From NCBI GenBank assembly GCA_044225675.1, contig JBGAIH010000003.1, forward strand, positions 1 through 64,000: a stretch of DNA of 64,000 bases, written 5' to 3'. The translations under genes were made by a program, and so were the position numbers. This document shows, piece after piece, positions 1 to 8,239 of the stretch. Source of the stretch: JACMQX01 sp044225675. GTDB lineage: Bacteria > Pseudomonadota > Gammaproteobacteria > Burkholderiales > Burkholderiaceae_C. Each line of letters begins with the position of its first letter. Within the stretch, counting starts at the first letter, position 1. The notes beneath the pieces are model-generated. The model was not told the DNA's origin, did not search any database, and saw only the letters and a program-made list of their open reading frames with translations.

Positions 1-627
1 CTGCGCCGCAACGGTGTGACGCTGCCGGACCTGCCGGTGGTGCTGAACCTCGCAGGTGAGCACAACGTGCTCAACGCGCTGGCAGCCATCGCCGTGGCGG
101 TGGAGCTCAACGTGCCCGACGATGCGGTGCGCAAGGCGCTGGCCGAGTTCAAGGGGGTGGGACGGCGCTTTCAGAGCTACGGCGACCTGCCGGCGCGCGA
201 CGGCGGCCGCTTTACCGTGATCGACGACTATGGCCATCATCCGGTCGAGATGGCGGCGACGCTGGCGGCCGCGCGCGGCGCCTTTCCGGGGCGGCGCCTG
301 GTGCTGGCGTTCCAGCCGCACCGGTACACCCGCACGCGCGACTGCTTCGAGGACTTCGTCAAGGTCGCGGGGATGGCCGACGCCGTGCTGCTGGCCGAGG
401 TCTACGCGGCGGGCGAGGCGCCCATCGTGGCGGCGGACGGGCGCTCGCTGGCGCGCGCGATCCGCGTGGCCGGCAAGGTCGAGCCGGTGTTCGTCGACGA
501 CATCGCCGGCATGCCGCAGGCCATCATCGACAACGCGCGCGACGGCGACGTGATCCTGAGCATGGGCGCCGGCTCGATCGGCGCCGTGCCGGCCCGGCTG
601 GTGGACATGCTGGAGGAAAAGGCATGA
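1..627 (+). CDS. murC: UDP-N-acetylmuramate--L-alanine ligase, C-terminal part (5' end outside window)
   Basis: Adds L-Ala to UDP-MurNAc in the cytoplasmic phase of peptidoglycan synthesis, using ATP. The reading frame is open from base 1 with no start, so the N-terminal Rossmann part and most of the ATPase domain lie upstream of the window. What remains is the end of the central domain and the Mur ligase C-terminal domain, with the family-typical DDYGHHPVE and AFQPHRYTRT motifs and a closing glycine-rich segment (SMGAGSIG). Its stop overlaps the ddl start by 4 bases (ATGA), so the two are translationally coupled in the dcw operon. Identification rests on these motifs and on the gene order. 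Confidence 0.96.
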   Translation: MRRNGVTLPDLPVVLNLAGEHNVLNALAAIAVAVELNVPDDAVRKALAEFKGVGRRFQSYGDLPARDGGRFTVIDDYGHHPVEMAATLAAARGAFPGRRLVLAFQPHRYTRTRDCFEDFVKVAGMADAVLLAEVYAAGEAPIVAADGRSLARAIRVAGKVEPVFVDDIAGMPQAIIDNARDGDVILSMGAGSIGAVPARLVDMLEEKA

Positions 628-1631
628 CGGACAAGGCAGCTCTTTCTCCAACCCGGGCCTCAGACGCCGGCCGGCGCGACTTCGGCAAGGTCGCCGTGCT
701 GATGGGCGGCACTTCGGCCGAGCGCGAGGTCTCGCTCATGTCGGGCACGGGCGTGCTCAAGGCGCTGCAGTCGCAGGGCGTGGACGCGCATGCGTTCGAC
801 CCGGCCCAGCGTGGCCTGCACGAGCTCAAGGCCGGCGGCTTCGAGCGCTGCTTCATCGCGCTGCACGGCCGCCATGGCGAAGACGGCACGGTGCAGGGCG
901 CGCTGGAACTGCTGGGCATTCCCTACACCGGCTCGGGCGTGATGGCCTCCAGCGTGGCCATGGACAAGGTCATGACCAAGCGGGTCTGGACGGCCGACGG
1001 CCTGCCCACGCCGCGCTACGTCTGGCTCGCACCCGACCAGCAGGGCCGCGAGCGGGTGCGCACGGTGCCCGACGAGCTGGGCCTGCCGCTGATCGTCAAG
1101 CCGCCGCGCGAAGGCTCCTCGATCGGCGTGACCAAGGTCCAGGGCTACTCCCAGATGCAGGACGCGGTGCGCCTGTCGGCCGGCTACGATCCCGACGTGC
1201 TGTGCGAGGAATTCATCGAGGGCGAGGAAGTGACCTGCCCGGTGCTGGGCGAGGGCGCCTCGGCGCGGGCCCTGCCGGTGATCCGCATCGTGGCGCCGGG
1301 CGGCGCCTACGACTACCAGAACAAGTACTTCACCGACGACGTCAAGTACCTGTGCCCGAGCGGCCTGCCGGCCGCAGAGGAAAAGGCGATCCAGGACATC
1401 GTGGTGGCCGCTTACCGCTCGCTGGGCTGCCGCGGCTGGGGCCGCGCCGACCTGATGATCCGGGCCAGCGACCGCAAGCCCTTCCTGCTGGAGATGAACA
1501 CCTCCCCGGGCATGACGGGCCACTCCCTCGTGCCGATGTCGGCCAAGGCCGCCGGCATGAGCTACGAAGACCTGTGCCTGCGCATTCTCGCGTCGGCCGC
1601 GCTCGACGCCGGAGGCAAGGTCCGCGCATGA
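624..1631 (+). CDS. ddl: D-alanine--D-alanine ligase
   Basis: ATP-grasp enzyme that joins two D-Ala to give the dipeptide used by MurF; cytoplasmic. 335 aa. The N-terminal GGTSAEREVS loop (about residues 29-38), the HGRHGEDG segment and the C-terminal EMNTSPGMTGHSLVP motif carrying metal- and substrate-binding residues are all visible. About 20 residues precede the conserved core, slightly longer than the E. coli DdlB start. The ATG is kept because it overlaps the murC stop (ATGA), the usual coupling in this operon. Its own stop overlaps ftsQ in the same way. Confidence 0.97.
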   Translation: MTDKAALSPTRASDAGRRDFGKVAVLMGGTSAEREVSLMSGTGVLKALQSQGVDAHAFDPAQRGLHELKAGGFERCFIALHGRHGEDGTVQGALELLGIPYTGSGVMASSVAMDKVMTKRVWTADGLPTPRYVWLAPDQQGRERVRTVPDELGLPLIVKPPREGSSIGVTKVQGYSQMQDAVRLSAGYDPDVLCEEFIEGEEVTCPVLGEGASARALPVIRIVAPGGAYDYQNKYFTDDVKYLCPSGLPAAEEKAIQDIVVAAYRSLGCRGWGRADLMIRASDRKPFLLEMNTSPGMTGHSLVPMSAKAAGMSYEDLCLRILASAALDAGGKVRA

Positions 1632-2449
1632 CCGAGACGATGGCCGCCCCCTTCGACGTCAAGCTCATGAACCTGACCGCTGCGGTCCTGTTCGCGGGGC
1701 TGGGCGTCTTCATGCTGGGCGCGGCTGTCTGGTGGGTGTTGCGCAACCCGGCCTTCGCCATCGCCGGCATCACGGTGCAGGGCGAGGTCACGCACAACAA
1801 TGCCGTCACGCTGCGGGCCAATGTGGCGCCGCGCCTGTCGGGCACCTTCTTCACCGTCGATCTGTCGGCCACGCGTGCCGCGTTCGAGAGCGTGCCCTGG
1901 GTGCGCAAGGCGATGGTGCGCCGCGAGTTCCCCAACCGCCTGAAGGTGACGCTGCAGGAGCACGTGCCGGTGGCCTACTGGGGCGAGGAGGGCGACTCCA
2001 CGCTGCTCAACAGCTTCGGCGAAGTGTTCGAGGCCAACATCGGCGACGTCGAGACCGACAACCTGCCGCGCCTGGCCGGGCCGGTGGAGCAGGCGCCGCA
2101 GGTGCTGGCGATGTACAGGCGGCTGCTGCCGCTGCTGGGCCCGCTGGATGCCGCGCCCGAGTTTCTTGAGATGTCGGCGCGAGGCAGCTGGCGCCTGCAG
2201 CTCGACAGCGGCGCCACCGTCGAACTCGGGGGCGGCTCGCCGGACGAGGTCGCCGCGCGCGTGCAGCGCTTCGTGCTCACGCTCACCCAGGTGGCCTCGC
2301 GCTACGGCCGCAAGCCCGATGCGCTCGAATCGGCCGACCTGCGGCACAGCGACGGCTATGCGCTGCGCCTGCGGGGCGTCACGACCACGACACCGGCCGA
2401 CCCCGACAGGAAGCCCAAGACCCAAAACAGGACGAATACCAACAGGTGA
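1628..2449 (+). CDS. ftsQ: Cell division protein FtsQ
   Basis: Bitopic inner-membrane divisome protein that links early and late division proteins (FtsB/FtsL). 273 aa: a short cytoplasmic tail, one membrane span at about residues 18-38 (LTAAVLFAGLGVFMLGAAVW), then a periplasmic POTRA domain (AIAGITVQGEVTHNN...) and the FtsQ beta domain. The tail ends in a hydrophilic Thr/Asn/Lys-rich stretch. The start ATG at 1628 overlaps the ddl stop, and the frame stays open far upstream of it inside ddl, so overlap and homology decide the start. It ends 4 bases before ftsA. Confidence 0.95.
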   Translation: MTETMAAPFDVKLMNLTAAVLFAGLGVFMLGAAVWWVLRNPAFAIAGITVQGEVTHNNAVTLRANVAPRLSGTFFTVDLSATRAAFESVPWVRKAMVRREFPNRLKVTLQEHVPVAYWGEEGDSTLLNSFGEVFEANIGDVETDNLPRLAGPVEQAPQVLAMYRRLLPLLGPLDAAPEFLEMSARGSWRLQLDSGATVELGGGSPDEVAARVQRFVLTLTQVASRYGRKPDALESADLRHSDGYALRLRGVTTTTPADPDRKPKTQNRTNTNR

Positions 2450-2453
2450 ACCT

Positions 2454-3683
2454 ATGGCAAAAGAGTACAAGGACCTCGTCGTAGGACTGGACATCGGCAC
2501 CGCCAAGGTGATGGCCGTGGTGGCCGAGGTGCTGCCCGGCGGCGAGCTCAAGCTCGCGGGCCTGGGCGTGGCGCCGAGCAACGGGCTCAAGCGCGGCGTG
2601 GTGGTCAACATCGATGCCACGGTGCAGAGCATCCAGCAGGCGCTCAAGGAGGCCGAGCTGATGGCCGACTGCAAGATCACGCGCGTGTACACCGGCATCA
2701 CCGGCAGCCACATTCGCGGCATCAATTCGAGCGGCATGGTCGCCGTCAAGGACAAGGAAGTCACGCCGGCCGACGTGGCGCGCGTGGTCGAGACCGCCAA
2801 GGCCATCAACATCTCCACCGATCAGCGGCTGCTGCTGGTGGAGCCGCAGGAGTTCGTGATCGACGGCCAGGACGTCAAGGAGCCGATCGGCATGAGCGGC
2901 ATCCGGCTGGAGGCCAAGATCCATATCGTCACCGGCGCACAGAGCGCGGCCGAGAACATCATCAAGTGCGTGCGCCGCTGCGGCCTGGAAGTGGAGCAGC
3001 TCATGCTCAACCCGCTGGCATCGAGCCTCGCGGTGCTGACCGAGGACGAGCGCGAGCTGGGCGTGGCGCTGGTGGACGTGGGCGCCGGCACGACCGACGT
3101 GGCGATCTTCACCAATGGCGCGATCCGGCACACGGCGGTGATTCCCATTGCCGGCGACCTGATCACCAGCGACATCGCGATGGCGCTGCGCACACCCACC
3201 AAGGACGCCGAGGACATCAAGGTCGAGAGCGGCTTTGCCAAGCAGCTGCTGGCCGACCCCGAGATCCAGGTCGAGGTGCCGGGCCTGGGCGACCGTGGCC
3301 CGCGCATGCTCAGCCGCCAGGCGCTGGCCGGCGTGATCGAGCCGCGCATCGAGGAGATCTTCTCGCTGGTGCAGCAGGTCATCCGCGACTCGGGCTATGA
3401 GGAAGTGCTGTCTTCGGGCATCGTGCTGACCGGCGGCAGCTGCGTCATGCCCGGCATGGTCGAGCTGGGCGAAGACATCTTTCTCAAGCCGGTGCGCCGC
3501 GGCGTGCCCAAGTATTCGAGCGCGCTGTCGGACATGGTGGCCCAGCCGCGGGCGGCCACCGTCATGGGCCTGCTGGAAGAAGCGCGCCTGGCGCGCCTGC
3601 GCGGCTTCAAGGTCGCACAGAAGAACGGCTCCATGAAGACTGCGTTCGGCCGCTTCAAGGACTTCATCGTGGGGAACTTCTGA
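2454..3683 (+). CDS. ftsA: Cell division protein FtsA
   Basis: Actin-like ATPase that tethers FtsZ to the membrane. 409 aa. N-terminal phosphate-1 motif VVGLDIGTAKV, the DVGAGTTDVAIF phosphate-2 region, the VLTGGSCVMPG adenosine loop and a C-terminal amphipathic segment (FGRFKDFIVGNF) for membrane targeting are present. The start at MAKEYKDLVVG lies 4 bases after the ftsQ stop; the open frame continues upstream inside ftsQ, but those residues are not FtsA-like. Followed by a 153-base gap to ftsZ in which I see no gene. Confidence 0.96.
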   Translation: MAKEYKDLVVGLDIGTAKVMAVVAEVLPGGELKLAGLGVAPSNGLKRGVVVNIDATVQSIQQALKEAELMADCKITRVYTGITGSHIRGINSSGMVAVKDKEVTPADVARVVETAKAINISTDQRLLLVEPQEFVIDGQDVKEPIGMSGIRLEAKIHIVTGAQSAAENIIKCVRRCGLEVEQLMLNPLASSLAVLTEDERELGVALVDVGAGTTDVAIFTNGAIRHTAVIPIAGDLITSDIAMALRTPTKDAEDIKVESGFAKQLLADPEIQVEVPGLGDRGPRMLSRQALAGVIEPRIEEIFSLVQQVIRDSGYEEVLSSGIVLTGGSCVMPGMVELGEDIFLKPVRRGVPKYSSALSDMVAQPRAATVMGLLEEARLARLRGFKVAQKNGSMKTAFGRFKDFIVGNF

Positions 3684-3836
3684 CCATGTGGATCCCCCGC
3701 ACGCTGCACTACCTGGCCCGCGGCAGTCCGCCCCGATGTCGATGGCGGGGCTCGGACCCGCCTTCATGATTCCGGCCCCACGGCCCCATTTCAGATTCAC
3801 AACATTCAAGGCAACTGCAGGATTCAGGAGATCAAC

Positions 3837-5093
3837 ATGAGCATCGAAATGATCGAAGTCGAGGAATTCAATCTGGGCACCCAGATCAAGGTGATCGGCG
3901 TGGGCGGCGGCGGCGGCAACGCGGTCGAGCACATGATCGAGCGCAGCGTCCAGGGCGTGGAGTTCATCTGCGCCAACACCGACGCACAGGCCTTGAGCCG
4001 CAGCGCGGCACACAAGACCATCCAGCTGGGCACCAGCGGCCTGGGCGCGGGCAGCAAGCCCGACAAGGGCCGTGACGCGGCCGAGCAGGCGGTGGAGGAC
4101 ATCCGCCAGGCGATCGACGGCGCGCACATGCTGTTCATCACCGCCGGCATGGGCGGCGGCACCGGCACCGGTGCCGCGCCGGTGATCGCGCGCGTGGCCA
4201 AGGAGATGGGCATTCTCACCGTGGGCGTGGTCACCAAGCCCTTCGACTGGGAAGGCGGCCGCCGCATGACCAACGCCGACAACGGCCTGTCCGAACTCGA
4301 AGCCAACGTCGACTCGCTGATCGTGGTGCTCAACGAGAAGCTGCTGGAGGTGCTCGGTGACGACATCACCCAGGACGAGGCGTTTGCCCATGCCAACGAC
4401 GTGCTCAAGAACGCCGTGGGCGGCATTGCCGAGATCATCAACGTGCCGGGCCACGTGAACGTCGACTTCGAGGACGTGCGCACCGTGATGGGCGAGCCCG
4501 GCAAGGCGATGATGGGCACGGCCGTGGCCGACGGCCCGGACCGCGCGCGCATTGCCGCCGAGCAGGCCGTGGCCTGCCCGCTGCTCGAAGGCATCGACCT
4601 GTCGGGCGCCAAGGGCGTGCTGGTGCTGATCACGGCCGCCAAGGGCTCGCTCAAGCTGAGCGAATCCAAGCTCGCGATGAACACCATCCGCGCCTATGCC
4701 TCGCCCGATGCGCATGTGATCTACGGCACCGCCTATGACGACAACCTGGGTGACCAGATCCGCGTCACCGTCGTGGCCACCGGTCTGTCGCGCCAGGGCG
4801 CGCGCCGCACGGCGCCGCCGCTGCAGGTCCTTCGCACGGGTACCGACAACGTGCCGTTCAATGTGCCCACGGTGAACAACCCGGTGGCGGGTCCGGGCGC
4901 CGTGGCCATGGGCATCGGCGGGGTGGGTGGTGGCATGGGCGCGGGTGTCCAGCAGCCCGACTACAACGGCATGGCCGTGCCCAGCGTGTGGCGCACCAAC
5001 CGCACGCAGGCGGCGGCCAAGGTGGACGCGCTGTCCTCCGGCGGCATGGATGACTTCGAGATTCCGGCCTTCCTGCGCAAGCAGGCCGACTGA
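3837..5093 (+). CDS. ftsZ: Cell division protein FtsZ
   Basis: Tubulin-like GTPase forming the Z ring. 418 aa. The tubulin signature GGGTGTGAAP (about residues 105-114) and the early GVGGGGGNAVEHM nucleotide loop are intact. After the conserved core comes a Gly-rich linker and the conserved C-terminal peptide DDFEIPAFLRKQAD that binds FtsA. The ATG has a good ribosome-binding site (AGGAG at 3826-3830). A canonical terminator follows 57 bases after the stop, so ftsZ is the last gene of this transcription unit and lpxC, often close by in relatives, is separated from it by a roughly 7 kb insertion. Confidence 0.98.
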   Translation: MSIEMIEVEEFNLGTQIKVIGVGGGGGNAVEHMIERSVQGVEFICANTDAQALSRSAAHKTIQLGTSGLGAGSKPDKGRDAAEQAVEDIRQAIDGAHMLFITAGMGGGTGTGAAPVIARVAKEMGILTVGVVTKPFDWEGGRRMTNADNGLSELEANVDSLIVVLNEKLLEVLGDDITQDEAFAHANDVLKNAVGGIAEIINVPGHVNVDFEDVRTVMGEPGKAMMGTAVADGPDRARIAAEQAVACPLLEGIDLSGAKGVLVLITAAKGSLKLSESKLAMNTIRAYASPDAHVIYGTAYDDNLGDQIRVTVVATGLSRQGARRTAPPLQVLRTGTDNVPFNVPTVNNPVAGPGAVAMGIGGVGGGMGAGVQQPDYNGMAVPSVWRTNRTQAAAKVDALSSGGMDDFEIPAFLRKQAD

Positions 5094-5149
5094 AAGCACA
5101 TCGCAGGCGATCCACGAGAACAACAACGAAGGTTCTCCAAGGGGAGCAT

Positions 5150-5187
5150 GGGGGCGGGCCCGCAAGGGTCTGCCCCCTTTTTTCTTT
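5150..5187 (+). terminator. Rho-independent terminator after ftsZ
   Basis: GGGGGCGGGCC (5150-5160), a 6-base loop, then GGTCTGCCCCC (5167-5177) form an 11-bp stem with two G-U pairs, followed directly by TTTTTTCTTT. A textbook intrinsic terminator that closes the dcw operon. Apart from it, the 220 bases between ftsZ and the next gene show nothing recognisable. Confidence 0.9.
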
Positions 5188-5313
5188 GGAGTCCGTGCGT
5201 CGGTGGATGCGGGCTTTCACGGGCGAGAACTCATACCTGTGTTCAGTTGGCCGGGCTGGACGGGGCGATGCACACTGGCCGCCCATCACACTCATCCACT
5301 CTCTTGGACAACC

Positions 5314-6114
5314 ATGATTTCTCCCAGCGCTTCTCATGTATCCGTGCGCCCAGCCAAGCGCAAAGAGGTCGATACTTCTCTGGCATCGGCATCGGCATCG
5401 GCATCGGCATCGGCATCGGCATCGGCATCGACTGACCTGGCAGACGGGGTGGTCGCGAAGGAGCCACGGCTTTCGCCGCGTGCCTCGGATCTGCCTGCTC
5501 TGCAGACGACAGAACCAAGTGTCCCAAGACTGGCGACCATCGTGCCGGCGCTCGCCCCGCGCCGGACCTGCTACCTGGCCGTCAAGAATGAGTACCAGGA
5601 CCGACCTCCTTATGGAGAGCTCCGTGACGGTCATGCCCAGGTGATTGTCCCGAAGGTCGGCTACTTCGGCTTGAGCTACGAAGGGTATTTCAAGGGGGGA
5701 GGCCGCAAATACACCATGAAGGATCCGATGCGGATGCGCCATCCGGACACCGTTCTGGGATGCAGTCTGCAGGACGGTGGCGTCGAGTCCATGAAGGCCG
5801 TGGAGAGCGAAATGACGCTCGACTCCAAGAAGGCTCCTTACGACCGGGATGGCAAGAAGGGGCCGAATTGTCTGATCGCGGCGGCCCGGATATTCGCTGC
5901 AGGGACAGGCGCGGTGCTGACTGCCTACAAGCCTGCCGGTACGCTGACAGATTTCTCGAATGACGTCCAGAAGGAACTCGTCGGCCAGGGTATCTCCGTC
6001 GATCGCAAGGATGGCAAGGACGTCCGGTCCTTGAAGAAGGTGTGGCGAGACATCCCGGACAAAGACCCGAACATGCGCAACGAAGAGAGTGACTCGGAGC
6101 CTGATGCGCCTTGA
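5314..6114 (+). CDS. Unrecognised Ser/Ala-rich protein, candidate secreted effector
   Basis: 266 aa; I do not recognise the family. The first 60 residues are rich in Ser, Ala and Pro and poor in early acidic residues (MISPSASHVSVRPAKRK...), and include eight Ala-Ser dipeptides from an in-frame hexanucleotide repeat. The rest looks like a folded, mixed alpha/beta domain with a notable GPNCLIAAARIFAAGTGA segment (one Cys) and an acidic, Asp/Glu-rich tail. No signal peptide and no membrane span. The ATG at 5314 is the first one giving this N-terminus; the open frame continues upstream into non-coding sequence with the ftsZ terminator, so a longer start is unlikely. The ribosome-binding site is weak. 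It is convergent with the candidate effector/chaperone operon on the other strand. A disordered Ser-rich N-terminus fits type III effectors, but this is inference only. Confidence 0.65.
   Translation: MISPSASHVSVRPAKRKEVDTSLASASASASASASASASTDLADGVVAKEPRLSPRASDLPALQTTEPSVPRLATIVPALAPRRTCYLAVKNEYQDRPPYGELRDGHAQVIVPKVGYFGLSYEGYFKGGGRKYTMKDPMRMRHPDTVLGCSLQDGGVESMKAVESEMTLDSKKAPYDRDGKKGPNCLIAAARIFAAGTGAVLTAYKPAGTLTDFSNDVQKELVGQGISVDRKDGKDVRSLKKVWRDIPDKDPNMRNEESDSEPDAP
5383..5430 (+). repeat. Hexanucleotide tandem repeat (GCATCG)x8 inside a coding region
   Basis: Eight perfect copies of GCATCG in frame with the gene at 5314, encoding (Ala-Ser)8. A six-base unit changes length without shifting the frame, so copy-number slippage would lengthen or shorten a disordered linker rather than switch the gene off. 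Confidence 0.97.
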
Positions 6115-6125
6115 GTTGAAAGACA

Positions 6126-6152
6126 GTCGGGGCCGTGGCAGAGGGCCCCGAC
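6126..6152. terminator. Stem-loop between two convergent genes
   Basis: GTCGGGGCC (6126-6134), a 9-base loop and GGCCCCGAC (6144-6152): a perfect 9-bp stem in the 45-base gap between the + gene ending at 6114 and the - gene ending at 6160. There is no clear T-run on the + side and only a short TGTCTTTC on the - side. Probably a shared, bidirectional termination hairpin. Confidence 0.6.
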
Positions 6153-6159
6153 GATGACA

Positions 6160-8238
6160 TCAGGACTTGTTGGGTGTCTGGTACTTGTTGGGTGTCTGGT
6201 GAATGATGACGGTTGGGCCGGCTTGTGGCTTCTTCTGGGGCGTCCCTGGCTCAAGGATCGGCAGTTCGTCCTGTTCCCGAGATAGGTCTGGCTTGCGGTC
6301 TGTCTGCATCGCGATGTGGGGGGGCGTCTCGGTCCGCGGGCTGTCGGGATTCGGGTTCAGCATGTCCGTCAGCTCGAGCGTTTGCACGGGCCCCTCGACC
6401 TGCACAGTCGGCGACGTGACGGGAACGTGGGCCCTTGAATGAGCTTGTCCGCTGGAAGGGCTGAAGAGAGGATCGGTGTCCTGCGATGAGGCATGGGTGA
6501 CGCGGGCTGGCGAGGCATGAAGACGTGTCGTGACGCCGTCGATCGCCCGGTTCAGGCGGGACCGCAGAGAGCCGATCGTCGGACTCAGGCCGACTTGCTC
6601 GAAGTCGATGGAATTCACGATGGCGGCGCCGATGCCGGCCAGAATGGCGGTGGGCGCTGCCACCACACCGGTCGCGTACAGACTCACGAAAAGCACGTCG
6701 GACGCGAAGACGCGCACCAGTTGCCGAAGCTCGGTTGCTTCTCTTGCCTCGGCGCGCGGCTCGACTCCCTCGCCGCGCATTTCCTCGCGGATGTTCTCCG
6801 GCACCGGTACGGGCGCCTGTGCGAGGACCTGCGATGCGAGCACGGTCGCCGCGCCGACGCCCAGACCGAGAAGGCTGGCGCCCCAGGGTGTCTGCACGCC
6901 ATCGTCCTGCGTCAGGAACGACTGCCACTCCTGGCGTTCGACCACCAATCCCGTCTCGTCGCTTTGCGAGAGGTAGACAACGGCCATGCCGGAGATGGCC
7001 ATGGCCTGCAAGGCGTCACAGACGACGCCGAAGACCTTCTGGCGGTTCCAGCCGGGCGCCGAGGGGGCCCGGTCGCTCTTTTGCAGCGCGTGCTGCATGT
7101 CCTGGTAGGTCTCGTAGCGCGAGGCATAGCCTTCATCTGGCGTCGCGCGCATGTGCCTGAGGTCAGGGCCCTTCACCTCGCGTATGAATTTCTGGTCGCC
7201 CCATTGAGGCCCGAAGGCATGGAATGCCGCCGTCGTCAGCCCGGCGACCGTCACGCCTGCGGCAATGGGGTTGTCCTTCAGATAGCTGCCGCTGGCGCTG
7301 GACAGGCCTATCAGCAACCATGCCGGGATGGACACGGCATTGGACACCGTCCCCGATCGAAGTACGACGGTCAGGCGTGCATCCATCGCAAGCTTGCAGG
7401 CATGCATTCGCGACCGGATGCGATCTCCGGCAGTGGCGAGCACGACCCGGACGGGAGGCGCCGTCTTGCCGTCAAGGTGTCCGTCACGAGCCCAGACTCG
7501 GAGATGGCCCGCCAGGACGCTGCCGAAGATGGCGAGCCCGCTGCTCTGCGAAGCGGCGCTGGGCAGCAGGCCGGCGCGGCCCGTCATGGTGCCGGGGCGC
7601 ATCCCTGACGGGACGCTCGTTGGCGCGACGGTCGTCTGCAGGGTTCGTCCGAACACCATGGCGTCAAAGGCGTAGGTGGCGATGTCGTCGGTGAGGATGC
7701 GCAGATCCCGGTTGACCGGCAGCTTGAGATACGCGCGCGGTTCCGCAAGCGCCTCGTCGCCGCGGCGCCAGGCATCGATCCTGCGGGGCAGGTCGATGAC
7801 CGCGTTGAGCAGGTGACGAACCAGCATCGTGCTGACGCCCAGGCCGCCGTTGACCACGCCGATCATGGGCGCGGCCGCACGGTGCGCGATCATGGTCAGC
7901 ACGGCCTTGGCCCAGATGTACTCATGCGAGCCTGGTTTGAATTCGTGGCCATTGAGACGAAGCTCGGTTGCCAGCAGCGCCATCGAGGTTTCGACGAAGC
8001 CGTAGATCAGGGGGGCGCGCAGGCCAAAGCTTCCCTGTGTCGATATGAAGGCCTCCGAGCTGTTGAACAGCACCGTGGCGAGCGCGCGCGTTCCCGTGAT
8101 GCGCTCCGGGCCAGCCGGCTCCTGTGCCGCAGGGGAGCCCGTCGCCAGGCTGGACGGCGCAGCACCTTTGTCGTCAGAAGCCCGTCGCAAGCGGGGCGTG
8201 AAGGTGGGCCCGATGTGTCGGCTGTGCGGCTTGTCCAT
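6160..8238 (-). CDS. Large protein with many hydrophobic segments, candidate chaperone-dependent secreted or membrane protein
   Basis: 692 aa, no family recognised. A polar N-terminus rich in Pro, Ser and Arg (about 40 residues) leads into a central region with roughly eight hydrophobic stretches, for example SIPAWLLIGLSSASG, AAGVTVAGLTTAAFHAF and ATGVVAAPTAILAGIGAAIV. The last 120 residues are again disordered (Pro/Thr/Ser-rich) and end in a duplicated QTPNK motif. I chose the ATG at 8238. It begins one base after the stop of the upstream gene (TGA-C-ATG), has AAGGA eight bases before it, and a longer in-frame start at 8304 would overlap that gene by 65 bases. No signal peptide. Third gene of the operon, directly after the CesT-like chaperone. 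Known multi-span type III effectors need such chaperones to mask hydrophobic segments, so this gene is a plausible client. That is inference from gene order. Confidence 0.7.
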   Translation of the reverse strand: MDKPHSRHIGPTFTPRLRRASDDKGAAPSSLATGSPAAQEPAGPERITGTRALATVLFNSSEAFISTQGSFGLRAPLIYGFVETSMALLATELRLNGHEFKPGSHEYIWAKAVLTMIAHRAAAPMIGVVNGGLGVSTMLVRHLLNAVIDLPRRIDAWRRGDEALAEPRAYLKLPVNRDLRILTDDIATYAFDAMVFGRTLQTTVAPTSVPSGMRPGTMTGRAGLLPSAASQSSGLAIFGSVLAGHLRVWARDGHLDGKTAPPVRVVLATAGDRIRSRMHACKLAMDARLTVVLRSGTVSNAVSIPAWLLIGLSSASGSYLKDNPIAAGVTVAGLTTAAFHAFGPQWGDQKFIREVKGPDLRHMRATPDEGYASRYETYQDMQHALQKSDRAPSAPGWNRQKVFGVVCDALQAMAISGMAVVYLSQSDETGLVVERQEWQSFLTQDDGVQTPWGASLLGLGVGAATVLASQVLAQAPVPVPENIREEMRGEGVEPRAEAREATELRQLVRVFASDVLFVSLYATGVVAAPTAILAGIGAAIVNSIDFEQVGLSPTIGSLRSRLNRAIDGVTTRLHASPARVTHASSQDTDPLFSPSSGQAHSRAHVPVTSPTVQVEGPVQTLELTDMLNPNPDSPRTETPPHIAMQTDRKPDLSREQDELPILEPGTPQKKPQAGPTVIIHQTPNKYQTPNKS
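6165..6200 (-). repeat. 18-bp direct tandem duplication at the 3' end of the 692-aa gene
   Basis: ACTTGTTGGGTGTCTGGT occurs twice in immediate succession (6165-6182 and 6183-6200). It encodes the repeated QTPNK near the C-terminus, directly before the final Ser and stop. Perfect identity suggests a recent slippage duplication. Confidence 0.95.
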
Positions 8239-8239
8239 G

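Noticed and set aside
2379..5165. Very long open frame on the minus strand opposite ftsA/ftsZ (over 900 codons)
   Set aside because: Mirror of GC-rich coding sequence: His/Ala/Arg-rich composition, no family, and fully opposite two certain genes.
5383..5430. CRISPR-like repeat array
   Set aside because: It is a perfect hexanucleotide tandem repeat inside a coding frame, with no spacers and no cas genes nearby. No CRISPR array was seen anywhere in the window.
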